Positions 33,001 to 37,950 of a DNA stretch of 64,000 nt are shown one piece after another (within the stretch, counting starts at the first letter, position 1; the number at the start of each line of letters is the position of its first letter). The notes under the pieces were generated by a model, which was not told the DNA's origin, made no database searches, and saw nothing but the letters and a program-made list of their open reading frames with translations. This DNA is from Agarilytica sp045430285 (GTDB lineage Bacteria; Pseudomonadota; Gammaproteobacteria; Pseudomonadales; Cellvibrionaceae). The stretch lies in NCBI GenBank assembly GCA_045430285.1, contig JAILXV010000002.1:682001-746000 (forward strand). The letters run 5' to 3'. The translations under genes were made by a program, and so were the position numbers.

Positions 33001-36000
33001 GCAAACACACCCGTTTTACTTTCTGACAAGCGCTCGGGTGTATATCCCGCATCCTCGATCGTGGAATAGGCACATTGAAGAAACAATCTTTCTTGGGGGT
33101 CCATGTTCTCCGCTTCGCGCGGGGAAATACTAAAAAACAAGGGGTCAAAATGATCGGCCCCGTCTATGAATCCGCCCCATTTTGTATAGATTTTTCCACT
33201 GCCATCACGCCTAGGACAAAGATGCTCAGACCAATCCCAACGAAGCTCTGGCACCTCATCAATGCAGTTTTTCCCTTGCCTAAGATTCTCCCAAAATTCT
33301 TCGACATTATTCGCCTTAGCGTAACGACCGCTTAGACCCACAATTGCAATTTCCGAGATCAATCCCTCACGAACAGTTTCATTTCGGTGAAATTTTGAAT
33401 CACTCCCTAAATGAGGATTATTGTCAGCCCCATTGAGCTTTTCTTTTCCATGGGATTTAGAAACTGGGGACGCAACATGCGCCGAGTTGAACTGAGACAG
33501 CGTCTCACGCACACTTTCATCGTTAACAAGAAATGTCGCTAGACTTTCTATATTTCTATAATCAAAAAGTAACGTACTCTCGAAGCTGCCAATCTGCTGT
33601 TTAATCGCATTAGATATCTGCACAGTCAGAATTGAGTCTATCCCCAATTCCTCGAAGGCCTGACGAGGGCCCACGTCCTCATAATCAACGCATAATACTT
33701 CAGACATAACCTTACGAATAAGATCTACCAATAGCGCTTGCAATGCAGGGTCAGAAGCCGGTGCATTGGCCGCAATGCTCGCAGACGATAGGGCTGCCAA
33801 GTCTTCACGATGGTGAGGTAAAGCAACTGCATTGGGCTGCTGTTCATTACCAAACAACCCCTGAACAGAACTCAGGTTGTTTTCAATGAAATAATTGGAG
33901 AGAGATTCGACACTATTGCAGTCGAATAATAAAGTGCTATCAATCCCAGAAAATGTTTTACGAAGCGCGTTAGTGATTTTAACAACAAGGATTGAATCAA
34001 CACCGACTTGGCTTAGCGGCATCTCATAGTGAATATCACCCTTATCAATCTCAACAATATCGGAAATAACCGAAGCAATGGAATCAGATAATCGTTGCTT
34101 GAAGATTTTTTTGTCCTGAGGCAACAAACCCCGTACTTTCACTTCTTCCGGCGTAGTAGAGCGAGCATGATCGAAAACAGAAACAACGTTACTTTCACTT
34201 TCATTCTCAATAGGCGAAGTAAACTGTTGACGAACAACACCGTCCGACTCTGCAATAATTACCTGCTGCTGGAACAGCTCGCTTTTTGCACACGGCGTAT
34301 TGATATTATTAAATCCTTCTTGCGCCAGAATGCGCTTCCAGCGATCCGAACCAACGATCGGAGACCCAGGAATCCTAATTTCTCTATCCTTAAACAACCA
34401 CCACCCTTCTAAAAGCCCGAACGTACAATGAAGATATGAATCGCTGCAGATCGCTTCATTAATAAAAGCTAGGCCTCCAGACTTTAATAATGACTTACAA
34501 TTTCTTAACGCTGACCGGATATCACCGCACGCATGAAGTACGTTTGTCGCGACAATAAAGTCAAAGTGACCTAAGGGTAAAGATTGCTCTTGAGCAGGCA
34601 CAGTCACATCGAATAATTTAGTTTCCAAATAATCGACGTTTTCGCCATAATTCGCCTCCGCATGATTCAAGAAAATCTTTGAGACATCTGTAAAGGTATA
34701 TTGACAAACAGCATCACTAACGGGTTCAAGCGCATCAAATATTTTTTCACTCGTACCACCTGATCCCGCTCCAACCTCTAAAATACAAACCGGTTGATTA
34801 TCTCTATCAAATTTCTTCTTTACTGACGAGAGCAGCTGTTCCGCAACAATACTATTGAAATGATCAGAGATGAGATTATTTTTATACAAACCTTCAATAA
34901 GTGAGAGATCACCTTCTGGAAACATCACTGTTGTCGCCGGTAGCTTACCCGATAGCATAGATGGCAATGATTTTAAGGTCAGCTCAACCAATTGCAGCTT
35001 ATTGCTAAACCCAGGATATACCGGAGAAGTATCATTCACGCTTTTCGTAAACGCGGCCCATCTATCCCATGCATCGGAAATATGGCTTATTGTTTCCGAT
35101 GAAATCTGATATTCATCAGATAGTTCAGAAACAAGGCCTGTCCCTACTAAATTACGCAGGCTTTGTTGCAACCATAAATGTAGATAGCCCTCAATATTCA
35201 CTACTGATAGCGCATCACCCTCGACGCAAATAGCATTAGCTTCGACTAATTGAAAAAGCAATAACTCATCGATCAGGCCATTAAGTTTCCCTATGCTTTT
35301 TGAATACTCGACTTCACTCATTGGGAGAGAAGCATTTTCGGAAAATACGAAAGAGTCAGCATACCCCTTTTTCAAACCGTGCACGTGATCAGCTATCGAC
35401 ACGCCGATAGACAGTGCCACTTCAGGCTTATCCGTTTCAATATAACCCACCTGATCAACGGTAGAAGATAAAAGCTCTTCAACAAGTTTCATCCCCTTAT
35501 CTTGATTGATCTCATTAATCCCCAAACTCGCCATTCGGGTACGATAGAAATCAGACGCCACGATACCGGTACTACCCCAATACCCCCAACTGACAACCTT
35601 TACTGGATACTTTACATGCTGCCTGACCGCGGCAGAAAACGAGTCGATAAAAGTCGAGCCTGCCGCATAGTTACTCTGCCCAACTGCCCGAAATTCACTT
35701 TGCAATGAAGAAAAGAAAAGCATGAAATCTAAAGAATCAGCCTCAAAGGCATTAACGACATTCACACTCAAATCGACTTTAGCTGCTAGGCTCGATTTAA
35801 ACTTCTCCTCATCCATAGTTAATAAAGCGCCGTCATTTAAAACCAGAGCAGTAAAAACGATTCCATTGATACGGGTGTGGCGTTTATAAATCGTTTCGCG
35901 GAAACCACCTACTTCATTCGCATTCATCGTATCTACAGAAAAGTATGTTGGGCGCTGCCCAAACGCCTCAACGTGACTGCACAATTTTTCTATTTCGTCA

Positions 36001-37832
36001 TTTTCTTTTCTTCGGCCAACCCAAATGATCTTCGCGTCATAGTTTTTTACCAAGTATTCGCTCAATAAAACACCTAAGCCACCTGCCCCTCCAAACAGAA
36101 TATAAACTCCACCTTTCACATACTCGGAAGTAGAAGTGGGTACGAGAGAAGTTAACAGTAATGATTTCTTAAACCACTGATCGTGCCTATGAGCGTATTC
36201 TGTAATTCCCTCCGGAATTTCATGAATATCTCGCAAAGGGCTACACATATCGCTAGAGAGATCTAATTGACGCACACGCCAATGTTCATACTCTTTTGCA
36301 AGCGCACCAATAAAACCATGAACCCCACCATGAGTAGGATTTACCAAATCAGTTGCGTACGTGGCAAGCGCGCGCTGCGTCACAACCACAAGAGAAAGTA
36401 ATTCAGCGTCATAGTGGAGCGCGAATAAAGACTTAACTAACTTTAAGCCAAATAATACGCCTTCATCTTGCATATCAATGACTGTAGAAAATCCTTCGTT
36501 ACAATCCGAATCAGGGACAAACCACACCACATGGGACACTTTATCGCTTAACGACAAGGCTTCTGTTATTTCCTCTACAGTATTTAAGGCGGTCGGTCCT
36601 ACATGTACTAAGCGAGAAAACTGGGTTTTCAATACTTCGATTTGCTCGGGCGCCCCCCCAACTACAATAGCGGTATGAGGTATATCCGACGGCGCCTTGG
36701 CAGCACCACCCTTCATATCAATCACATCCCATGAAGGCACAAGCGTAAGCTCGCCCACCAATTTCTCCAATGAACCACCACGAACGGCACGTTTATTCTT
36801 AGGTGCAGTACCTGTATCTACAATGCGGGCTTGCTTCGAGCCAATCCCGCCAAAAGGCTTTCCATAAGGTCGTGCGTAAAACCCTGACATCCTCAGATAT
36901 ACTTTGCCATTAGGATGGCAAACAAAAAAATCAAATACGTCATTAGCGTTATCATCAAAAAGCGCGTTTTTATTCGCTACTACAAGCGATTTTCCCGCCG
37001 GTACACCTGAAAACACATCAATTCTATCGACCCGAAACGGAACTGCCGGATGAGTCTCAACGGTGAAACGCTCAATATCCAGTGCAATAGATGTTTGAAG
37101 CGCGCCGTCCAAAATACTAGGGTGCAAATAAAACGCGTGCTGATCACCCAAAGCCAAATCAGAAGGCAATGCCAAGCTGGCAATAACCGATTCATCAAAC
37201 ACGCCATCTGAACCGATGGATATTTCAGATACTGGCTTATGCGCAGCGCCATACTCAATACCCATTCCTTCAAATACGCTATAAAACGTCTCCAAATCAA
37301 TCAACGTTTTGTTTTTTGAATGTAAGGCCGCTAGATTGAGCGTTTCTTCCGTCAACTGATTATCGTGTTTGATTGTGCCTTCTGCGTGGATACAAAGATC
37401 TGAATCAGAATGTGATGACACTGAAAAATATATATCGTTCTTCCCGCTCACAGATGATAAAACAATTGCTATAGCCTTAGAGTCATTAACTACACAGGGC
37501 TGAGAAAAAACCACATTTGCCAGTGAAATACTTTTAGGCTTAATGCCTTTACGCGATAGATAATCTTTAGCTGAGGAAACCGCCATTTCAATATAGGCGA
37601 CCCCAGGAAGTATTTTATTCCCCAACACCTTGTGATCGGATAAAAAATGCTCATCACCACTAAACTCAGACAAATAGACTGCGTCGTCACCCATCAAGAC
37701 ACACCGCTGAAGCAATGACATACCAATTAAGCTGTCTTCGGAATTTAGTTGCTTAATAGAGCTAGCCGCTTCTAGTTTTGTAATTCTCTCGGCTTTTAAC
37801 TCAGTTAAGATATATCGCTTTAACTCAAGCAT
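17961..37832 (-). CDS. Trans-AT polyketide synthase, second protein (PKS B), 6623 aa
   Basis: A complete giant PKS whose ATG lies 24 bases after the PKS A stop, with a weak AGGG about 12 bases upstream. Approximate domains by residue: N-terminal docking 1-35, DH4 38-321, KR4 360-808, C-MT4 838-1198, ACP4a 1245-1325, ACP4b 1361-1445, KS5 1491-1908, KR5 2118-2578, ACP5 2621-2708, KS6 2754-3175, DH6 3366-3655, KR6 3671-4078, ACP6 4115-4198, KS7 4260-4696, KR7 4895-5358, ACP7 5391-5478, KS8 5517-5938, DH8 6131-6438, ACP8 6481-6568, C-terminal docking 6595-6623. All four KS keep Cys, HGTGT and N(I/L)GH. The protein begins inside module 4, whose KS is on PKS A, and ends inside module 8, whose KR is on PKS C. 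No AT domain is present, so extender units must come from the free AT at 60269-61156. Confidence 0.97.
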   Translation of the reverse strand: MLELKRYILTELKAERITKLEAASSIKQLNSEDSLIGMSLLQRCVLMGDDAVYLSEFSGDEHFLSDHKVLGNKILPGVAYIEMAVSSAKDYLSRKGIKPKSISLANVVFSQPCVVNDSKAIAIVLSSVSGKNDIYFSVSSHSDSDLCIHAEGTIKHDNQLTEETLNLAALHSKNKTLIDLETFYSVFEGMGIEYGAAHKPVSEISIGSDGVFDESVIASLALPSDLALGDQHAFYLHPSILDGALQTSIALDIERFTVETHPAVPFRVDRIDVFSGVPAGKSLVVANKNALFDDNANDVFDFFVCHPNGKVYLRMSGFYARPYGKPFGGIGSKQARIVDTGTAPKNKRAVRGGSLEKLVGELTLVPSWDVIDMKGGAAKAPSDIPHTAIVVGGAPEQIEVLKTQFSRLVHVGPTALNTVEEITEALSLSDKVSHVVWFVPDSDCNEGFSTVIDMQDEGVLFGLKLVKSLFALHYDAELLSLVVVTQRALATYATDLVNPTHGGVHGFIGALAKEYEHWRVRQLDLSSDMCSPLRDIHEIPEGITEYAHRHDQWFKKSLLLTSLVPTSTSEYVKGGVYILFGGAGGLGVLLSEYLVKNYDAKIIWVGRRKENDEIEKLCSHVEAFGQRPTYFSVDTMNANEVGGFRETIYKRHTRINGIVFTALVLNDGALLTMDEEKFKSSLAAKVDLSVNVVNAFEADSLDFMLFFSSLQSEFRAVGQSNYAAGSTFIDSFSAAVRQHVKYPVKVVSWGYWGSTGIVASDFYRTRMASLGINEINQDKGMKLVEELLSSTVDQVGYIETDKPEVALSIGVSIADHVHGLKKGYADSFVFSENASLPMSEVEYSKSIGKLNGLIDELLLFQLVEANAICVEGDALSVVNIEGYLHLWLQQSLRNLVGTGLVSELSDEYQISSETISHISDAWDRWAAFTKSVNDTSPVYPGFSNKLQLVELTLKSLPSMLSGKLPATTVMFPEGDLSLIEGLYKNNLISDHFNSIVAEQLLSSVKKKFDRDNQPVCILEVGAGSGGTSEKIFDALEPVSDAVCQYTFTDVSKIFLNHAEANYGENVDYLETKLFDVTVPAQEQSLPLGHFDFIVATNVLHACGDIRSALRNCKSLLKSGGLAFINEAICSDSYLHCTFGLLEGWWLFKDREIRIPGSPIVGSDRWKRILAQEGFNNINTPCAKSELFQQQVIIAESDGVVRQQFTSPIENESESNVVSVFDHARSTTPEEVKVRGLLPQDKKIFKQRLSDSIASVISDIVEIDKGDIHYEMPLSQVGVDSILVVKITNALRKTFSGIDSTLLFDCNSVESLSNYFIENNLSSVQGLFGNEQQPNAVALPHHREDLAALSSASIAANAPASDPALQALLVDLIRKVMSEVLCVDYEDVGPRQAFEELGIDSILTVQISNAIKQQIGSFESTLLFDYRNIESLATFLVNDESVRETLSQFNSAHVASPVSKSHGKEKLNGADNNPHLGSDSKFHRNETVREGLISEIAIVGLSGRYAKANNVEEFWENLRQGKNCIDEVPELRWDWSEHLCPRRDGSGKIYTKWGGFIDGADHFDPLFFSISPREAENMDPQERLFLQCAYSTIEDAGYTPERLSESKTGVFAGVMNNTYQKQPSHWSVANRVSYCLNFDGPSFSIDTACSSSLTAIHLACNSLKLGECQQAIAGGVNIIESPAHYEGLTEMNMLSESNQCRSFGDVADGFVDGEGVGAVLLKPLNEAIQDGDHIYGVIRGSAINHGGRTNGYTVPSPSAQANVISLALDSAGVVPSEISYIEAHGTGTELGDPIEFSGLSRALGKDTEKKQFCALGSVKSNIGHCESAAGIAGLTKVLLQMKNKQLAPSLHSTVGNKNIDFSNSPFALQHGLSDWNPVSENNTAIPRIAGMSSFGAGGANAHLIVEEYNAPCDFTSGDGNFIFVFSAKTKAALDRRVSEFVSYLAKVPETPAEIAYTLQVGREHLPHRLALIASSISDLSLKLMTLQSAEKSAGAFSSVFEGRKEGIANGIDRDDQAYIVERCISSGQYEKLAKLWCQGFEISWLDLYPAVPRKVSLPTYPFEKEPYWEPKKSVAIDNVKVDTNLIPDANIVKNITENTSGHLNELVLLSEVLTPSILNTDSPDEFSVEQMLIFGHSNDADGIIRSGLSDICDSINTIDISSVGSIFEDVTDVGLDHSKPLVCIHLYALSGENDRSDESSMQNHTRLVECVKATKACGFKDVQHKFCGVSHTEIERSYLESWFPFDKSLQMIAHGHRISVIIEADTANTHSEISAESDVDYTAWIQRLTEELAFGYGRNAVYLDGVPHVYTLKEMSVSDAALPPTAIIKARGTYLITGGLGGLAMVFARHLAEQYSANLVLCGRSELDDSRNRKISELSNLGATVDYFSASVVNESEMRLGIERACQKFGVIDGVFHIAGIENELNVFDKSSDDFNEVYSTKVSGALILDEILADQPLDFMAYFSSVSAVMGDLGAVDYAVSNRFLLSYAEYREQRRSRGEVQGKSVALAWPLMLDGGMESADSEKVKLYLQSSGQAPMDAEDAISLFENALRQDASKVIALYGVRERIRRFIGIDTSLGKRQQTREERTAATEEKRSVVSGKGSGAGSSRGSSISRPELKGFSLSESVMWDLKDIASGLLKIDRSRLGDNENLADFGFDSISLAKFAKLLSAHFDVEVTPSIFFSYSTLGDLRVYFENKYTDLLKTLYLSSAPKSESRIFERVSPTTPTPTITSQIHKAKPSHSGDDESETLINSEAIAVIGMSGRFPGARDIEELWSILSEGKSAVDEIPADRFDWRDYFGDPIKEPGKTNGKWLGAIPGVDEFDPAFFEISPVDAEKMDPRQRLLLQESWKALEDAGLGPSHLSRQTVGMYVGVEQGDYQDLMDESPLTANHDGILAARLAYMLNLSGPALAINTACSSGLVAAHEACLSLRSKECDTAIAAGVNVLLRPDAFVAMGKAGMLSSDGKCHAFSENANGMVPGESVVAVVLKRLSDAERDGDPIYGVIRGSGINYDGKTNGITAPSGKAQKKLLSDVYKRYEIDPLNIEYIVTHGTGTRLGDPVEINALYEAFESLGVSKKKYCALTSAKSNLGHTFAASGLVNLVSLLLSIRYKSIPGSLHCEVESNYIPWDESPFYVNKQNKKWNSDSGSEMGAISSFGMSGTNAHMVVESYRAPDFFGSVPESSVIKPFYLLVLSAKNRSSLEHQAQNLMLFLSVGSVSLENISFTLLDGRHHFSYRAAFVVQDREDAIAALKNISSKERIPNMHVGEVDRQFIPQEGLLRYGKEQLSTVSAGADSSLYRESLNALAELYCQGYEFPWGIVFSQDKVRRINLPTYPFLRRSYWVEGASDDSAKGSKGAKRTHRIHPLLHENISTLRKQQFLSEFDGNEFFFSEHIVLDEKVLPGVAYLEMALSAAEYALGTTDKISIENIAFQKRLVVGKGSVEVNISLTPENDKRIRFEVSSTVNNTTSLHCAGKICVGTKVSAARNYNLSSLLQSSQETISPGQCYDAFSRIGLSYGPSFRGLGAISLCEFSGEHVLVSELVFQDDDQENGLFNLHPGVMDSALQSCIGFILSGGTGSPKNASIPFAIEKVSVYGSIAKSDTLYAISHSRPNSREGIKIYDVNVVDRYGAVLVAIEGFCSRDVSTDSAESSTNSSVKVEVRPSMLSPAWVLSPVNDMVDRVEVFDHTIIFCGKGFEEGLAELKPMLETAHVAAIYKAGADVADTYTETSQRLLSNLNTLPLERSKPHFIQLVISTDKESCYQGLSAMLKSYSLEHGKAFTQVLQFDSLDDKMGVAKCLMREVNAGLKDSDVRILNGERQTLRYIEAHSSSNYENAWRDEGIYLITGGLGGLGQVFVKDILSEVKHSTIVLVGRRDNDQHIENELVRLQRPEQNNRVYYYSVDVGDESALRRTVQDVIDTFGAVTCVIHAAGISIDNIVKNKTAGELREVFQAKVQGLLALDRATENQPLDAFITFSSLSAVYGNVGQADYAAANAFMDAFCSNRQGLVHQGLRSGKSISLNWPLWSEGGMKVDSATLQYLERTSGMTPLSSSFGLNIFKRAYSMESSQIIVHSYLGEEQSKVDVAKVDNINNNVQAEAPPSSDSLDGKALSRKVQSSLSQHISDQLKVDISEIDARAEFSEFGFDSVSLTVFSNTLNEAYRVELSPTVFFEFPTVDVLSKFLVEEFTLEMETLFAPVQDENRHVGNEKSNTSTSIEDVPADSKFRLFESPKPSDFPKSTESEEPAMPQNKTHSEDAPIAIVGVSGNFPDSPDLDQFWSNLSEGRDCISEIPDTRWDWGSLYGDPDKEFNKTNVKHAGVIDSIENFDSLFFGISPREAEAMDPQQRLLMTYAWKAIEDSGHAPESLSGSNTGLFIATGSSGYSTLLSKAGCEIEGFSAAGMASSVGPNRMSYLLNLHGPSEPIETACSSSLVAVHRAVRSIRAGDCDQAIVGGINLLVSPDPHISFDKAGMLAKDGRCKTFSKNANGYVRGEGVGMMVLKPLSKAKEDGDNIYALIRGTAENHGGRSNSLTAPNPRSQADVIKSALRQSEIDLRSINYIEAHGTGTSLGDPIELQGLKKAFSELAQERSEDLPEGYCALGSVKTNIGHLELAAGMASLMKVLLQMKHKTLVASLHCDEINPYIDLKESPFDVISSKRQWDAPLDEKGNVLPRRAGVSSFGFGGVNAHVIMEEYVPTSVDRTPSSEPVMIVLSAKNEDRLKAQKFQLNNYLELNESLALDDLAYTLQVGRDAMDVRWACVVSTIQELRNTLSLPTEAQLESPNIFVGDVKKNKLLSSLVDSDEDFNVALSSWLSKGKHDTLCELWVNGVPLDWSVLYNKKPRRISLPSYPFLENRCWFSRGVESKTHYEDVSNDSEISSEANTPSVSPPEPPELLLYKEVSVEKNIPNALQAETLKDQLVVVVSDMSVSSILDDVYSSVFSKTHYLPVEAILANDSPLETCGFDETMPVTVVYFCPVEDSAFVEDIFPLWTLLRSLKDIASKDVHLQLCGVSMNATEQAHLESWISLNQSLQKVFPEIVSSVLIEDACLDSPEGTLDRGSWAKRTVQERIYGDTLSVVYRGSDRYIFDLQPQAVNESPSERGRDSLPTIKHGGTYLITGGLGGVSAILAEYLLSQYSARLVLCGRSEFDGETKRKINSLASLDGEVSYFSASITDEASMRSGLDSACKRFGVIDGVFHAAGVGPGTSIFDQEFSQFSAVTSPKIQGAIMLDHLLVDQPLDFVCYVSSIAAVLGDLGSCEYALANRFLFSYAALRERKRDRGEVQGRSLAIAWPMWANGGMQSTDSQQTEMYLNLSGQVALGNEDGLKAFELLLMSGLEKTLVIKGMPSRVNQFLGLTPKNEKSPRVAEKNKPVVTAEGSNAYRPELKGFTLTESIMWDLKNIASQLLKIDRTCLSDNENLADFGFDSISLTMFSKSLTAHFNVDVTPSVFFSYSTLGDLCAYFEEKYIDVLKPFYLKPVGAQVMTESVSNVIKQPVFPRAETAKSPSKLSNAGANNEAVAVIGMSGRFPGARNVDELWDILSEGRSAVDEIPAERFDWRKYFGDPLNEPGTTNSKWLGAIPGVREFDPGFFEISPAEAEKMDPRQRLLLQEAWCALEDAGYGDKQISEQTVGMFVGVEQGDYQSLSDDSPLTANHDGILAARLAYILDLSGPALAINTACSSGLVAAHEACVSLRAGDCDTAIAAGVNILLRPEGFIAMGKVGMLSPDGKCSAFSDAANGMVPGEAVVAVILKRLSDAERDGDPIYGVIRGSGINYDGKTNGITAPSGKAQSALLRDVYDKHHISPSDIEYVVTHGTGTRLGDPVEINALYDVFTSDKHSEKPHCALTSTKSNLGHTFAASGLVSFVSLLLSMRNETIPASLHCEVESNYIPWDSSPFFVNKRSKSWPKTNNSRLGAVSAFGMSGTNAHMVVESYDKETVSSDTNNHHYYILPLSGKNKNALKKRIEDFCSFIQSEGQENICLRSLSYTLFLGRHHFSHRAAVVVEDYDDAIRTLGLLANDERTPKVFSGVVDREFVPQSSLASFGESQMLTLFSVDQPAGAQDVLYGLSDLFCQGYDLSWRNMFGSEAPTRINLPTYPFAREQYWVDSRTALEELSLRSTDSPPNVGMLIHRNISSFDLQRYSSTFTGNEFFFRDHVVQGRKVMPGVVFLEMARAAAQDSIANRETEQKFELYGVVLLSPLILKASPVEVVVELEQIHDAEVRFKIVSEDSGTRLEHVNGGIRFHAEPGGELGPILSEGIEALKRKVVHSISDKESYEAFRDMGLDYGPACRGVRSVHVLDDHSGARKILAEIELPDIVSRQSEGCFSLHPTILDAALQAGVGFTLSKNSSSEYVFDEDAVSRTMVPFSFEKVAYFRNLPLDEPLVSVLTSHSNIKDNMQKIDIDLVDRNGAVCIRVTGFCIRHVMIENAEVSPRLNDSAAGLAVSEPEKPIVKDIVDVPATQMGSAGRRMFSDDSNDHGAKLSARVEASLVEHISEQLKIGRDHIDVKGEFSEFGFDSVSLTEFGNTLNKKYDLDLSPTIFFEYPTVAKLSKYLVGSNQELMEERLFSEGEKENIAHCRSSIEGGFCEPNVPSTLVNLLDGLSRKEISVDEALNEMVI
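18130..21283 (-). other. Module 8, first part: KS-DH-ACP at the end of PKS B
   Basis: KS8 has NTACSSGL, HGTGT and NLGH. DH8 is canonical (H-VVQ-G-RKVM-P, LDAALQ). ACP8 (SEFGFDSVS) follows the DH directly, with no KR between. The missing KR is the first domain of PKS C. Confidence 0.88.
21395..25055 (-). other. Module 7: KS-KR-ACP
   Basis: KS7 has ETACSSSL, HGTGT, NIGH. KR7 has GGLGGVS, VSS and CEYALAN and lacks the aspartate mark (VGPG). ACP7 (ADFGFDSIS, then FFSYSTLGDL) is nearly a copy of ACP5. The expected product is an L-type beta-hydroxyl. Confidence 0.88.
25235..29573 (-). other. Module 6: KS-DH-KR-ACP, altered DH motif
   Basis: KS6 has NTACSSGL, HGTGT and NLGH. DH6 reads H-IVL-D-EKVL-P, with aspartate in place of the conserved glycine (near 27640), but its second motif MDSALQ keeps the catalytic aspartate. 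KR6 has GGLGGLG, FSS, QADYAAAN and the aspartate mark (ISID). ACP6 has SEFGFDSVS. The expected product is an olefin, or a hydroxyl if DH6 is inactive. Confidence 0.88.
29705..33360 (-). other. Module 5: KS-KR-ACP
   Basis: KS5 has DTACSSSL, HGTGT, NIGH. The KR has GGLGGLA, FSS and VDYAVSN and lacks the aspartate mark (IENE), which points to an A-type (L) hydroxyl. ACP5 has ADFGFDSIS. A spacer of about 600 bases (31480-32080) between KS5 and KR5 holds the KS flanking linker and the KR structural half. The expected product is a beta-hydroxyl. Confidence 0.88.
33500..37730 (-). other. Module 4, second part: DH-KR-MT-ACP-ACP at the start of PKS B
   Basis: DH4 has H-KVL-G-NKIL-P and LDGALQ. KR4 has GGAGGLG, FSS, QSNYAAG and the aspartate mark (VLND), although the usual HSA/HAA before it is altered to FTA. 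The MT has LEVGAGSGGTS near 34750-34780. ACP4a (VGVDSILV) and ACP4b (LGIDSILT) resemble ACP2, not the ACP3 twins. The expected unit is an alpha-methyl olefin. Confidence 0.88.
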
Positions 37833-37856
37833 TTCTATACAACCCTAAAAATAACG

Positions 37857-37950
37857 TTATGAGATGACATCAAGTGCATCATCAATACTAATATCATCGT
37901 TCATCAAGCGTTCGAACAACTGTTCGTACTCTTCATCTTCTTTTTCTAAT
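37857..37950 (-). other. C-terminal docking segment of PKS A
   Basis: The last ~30 residues form a short acidic helical tail with LMNDDISIDDAL near the end. It resembles the tail of PKS B and the head of PKS C, as in docking segments that pair successive PKS proteins. Partner choice is inference. Confidence 0.55.
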
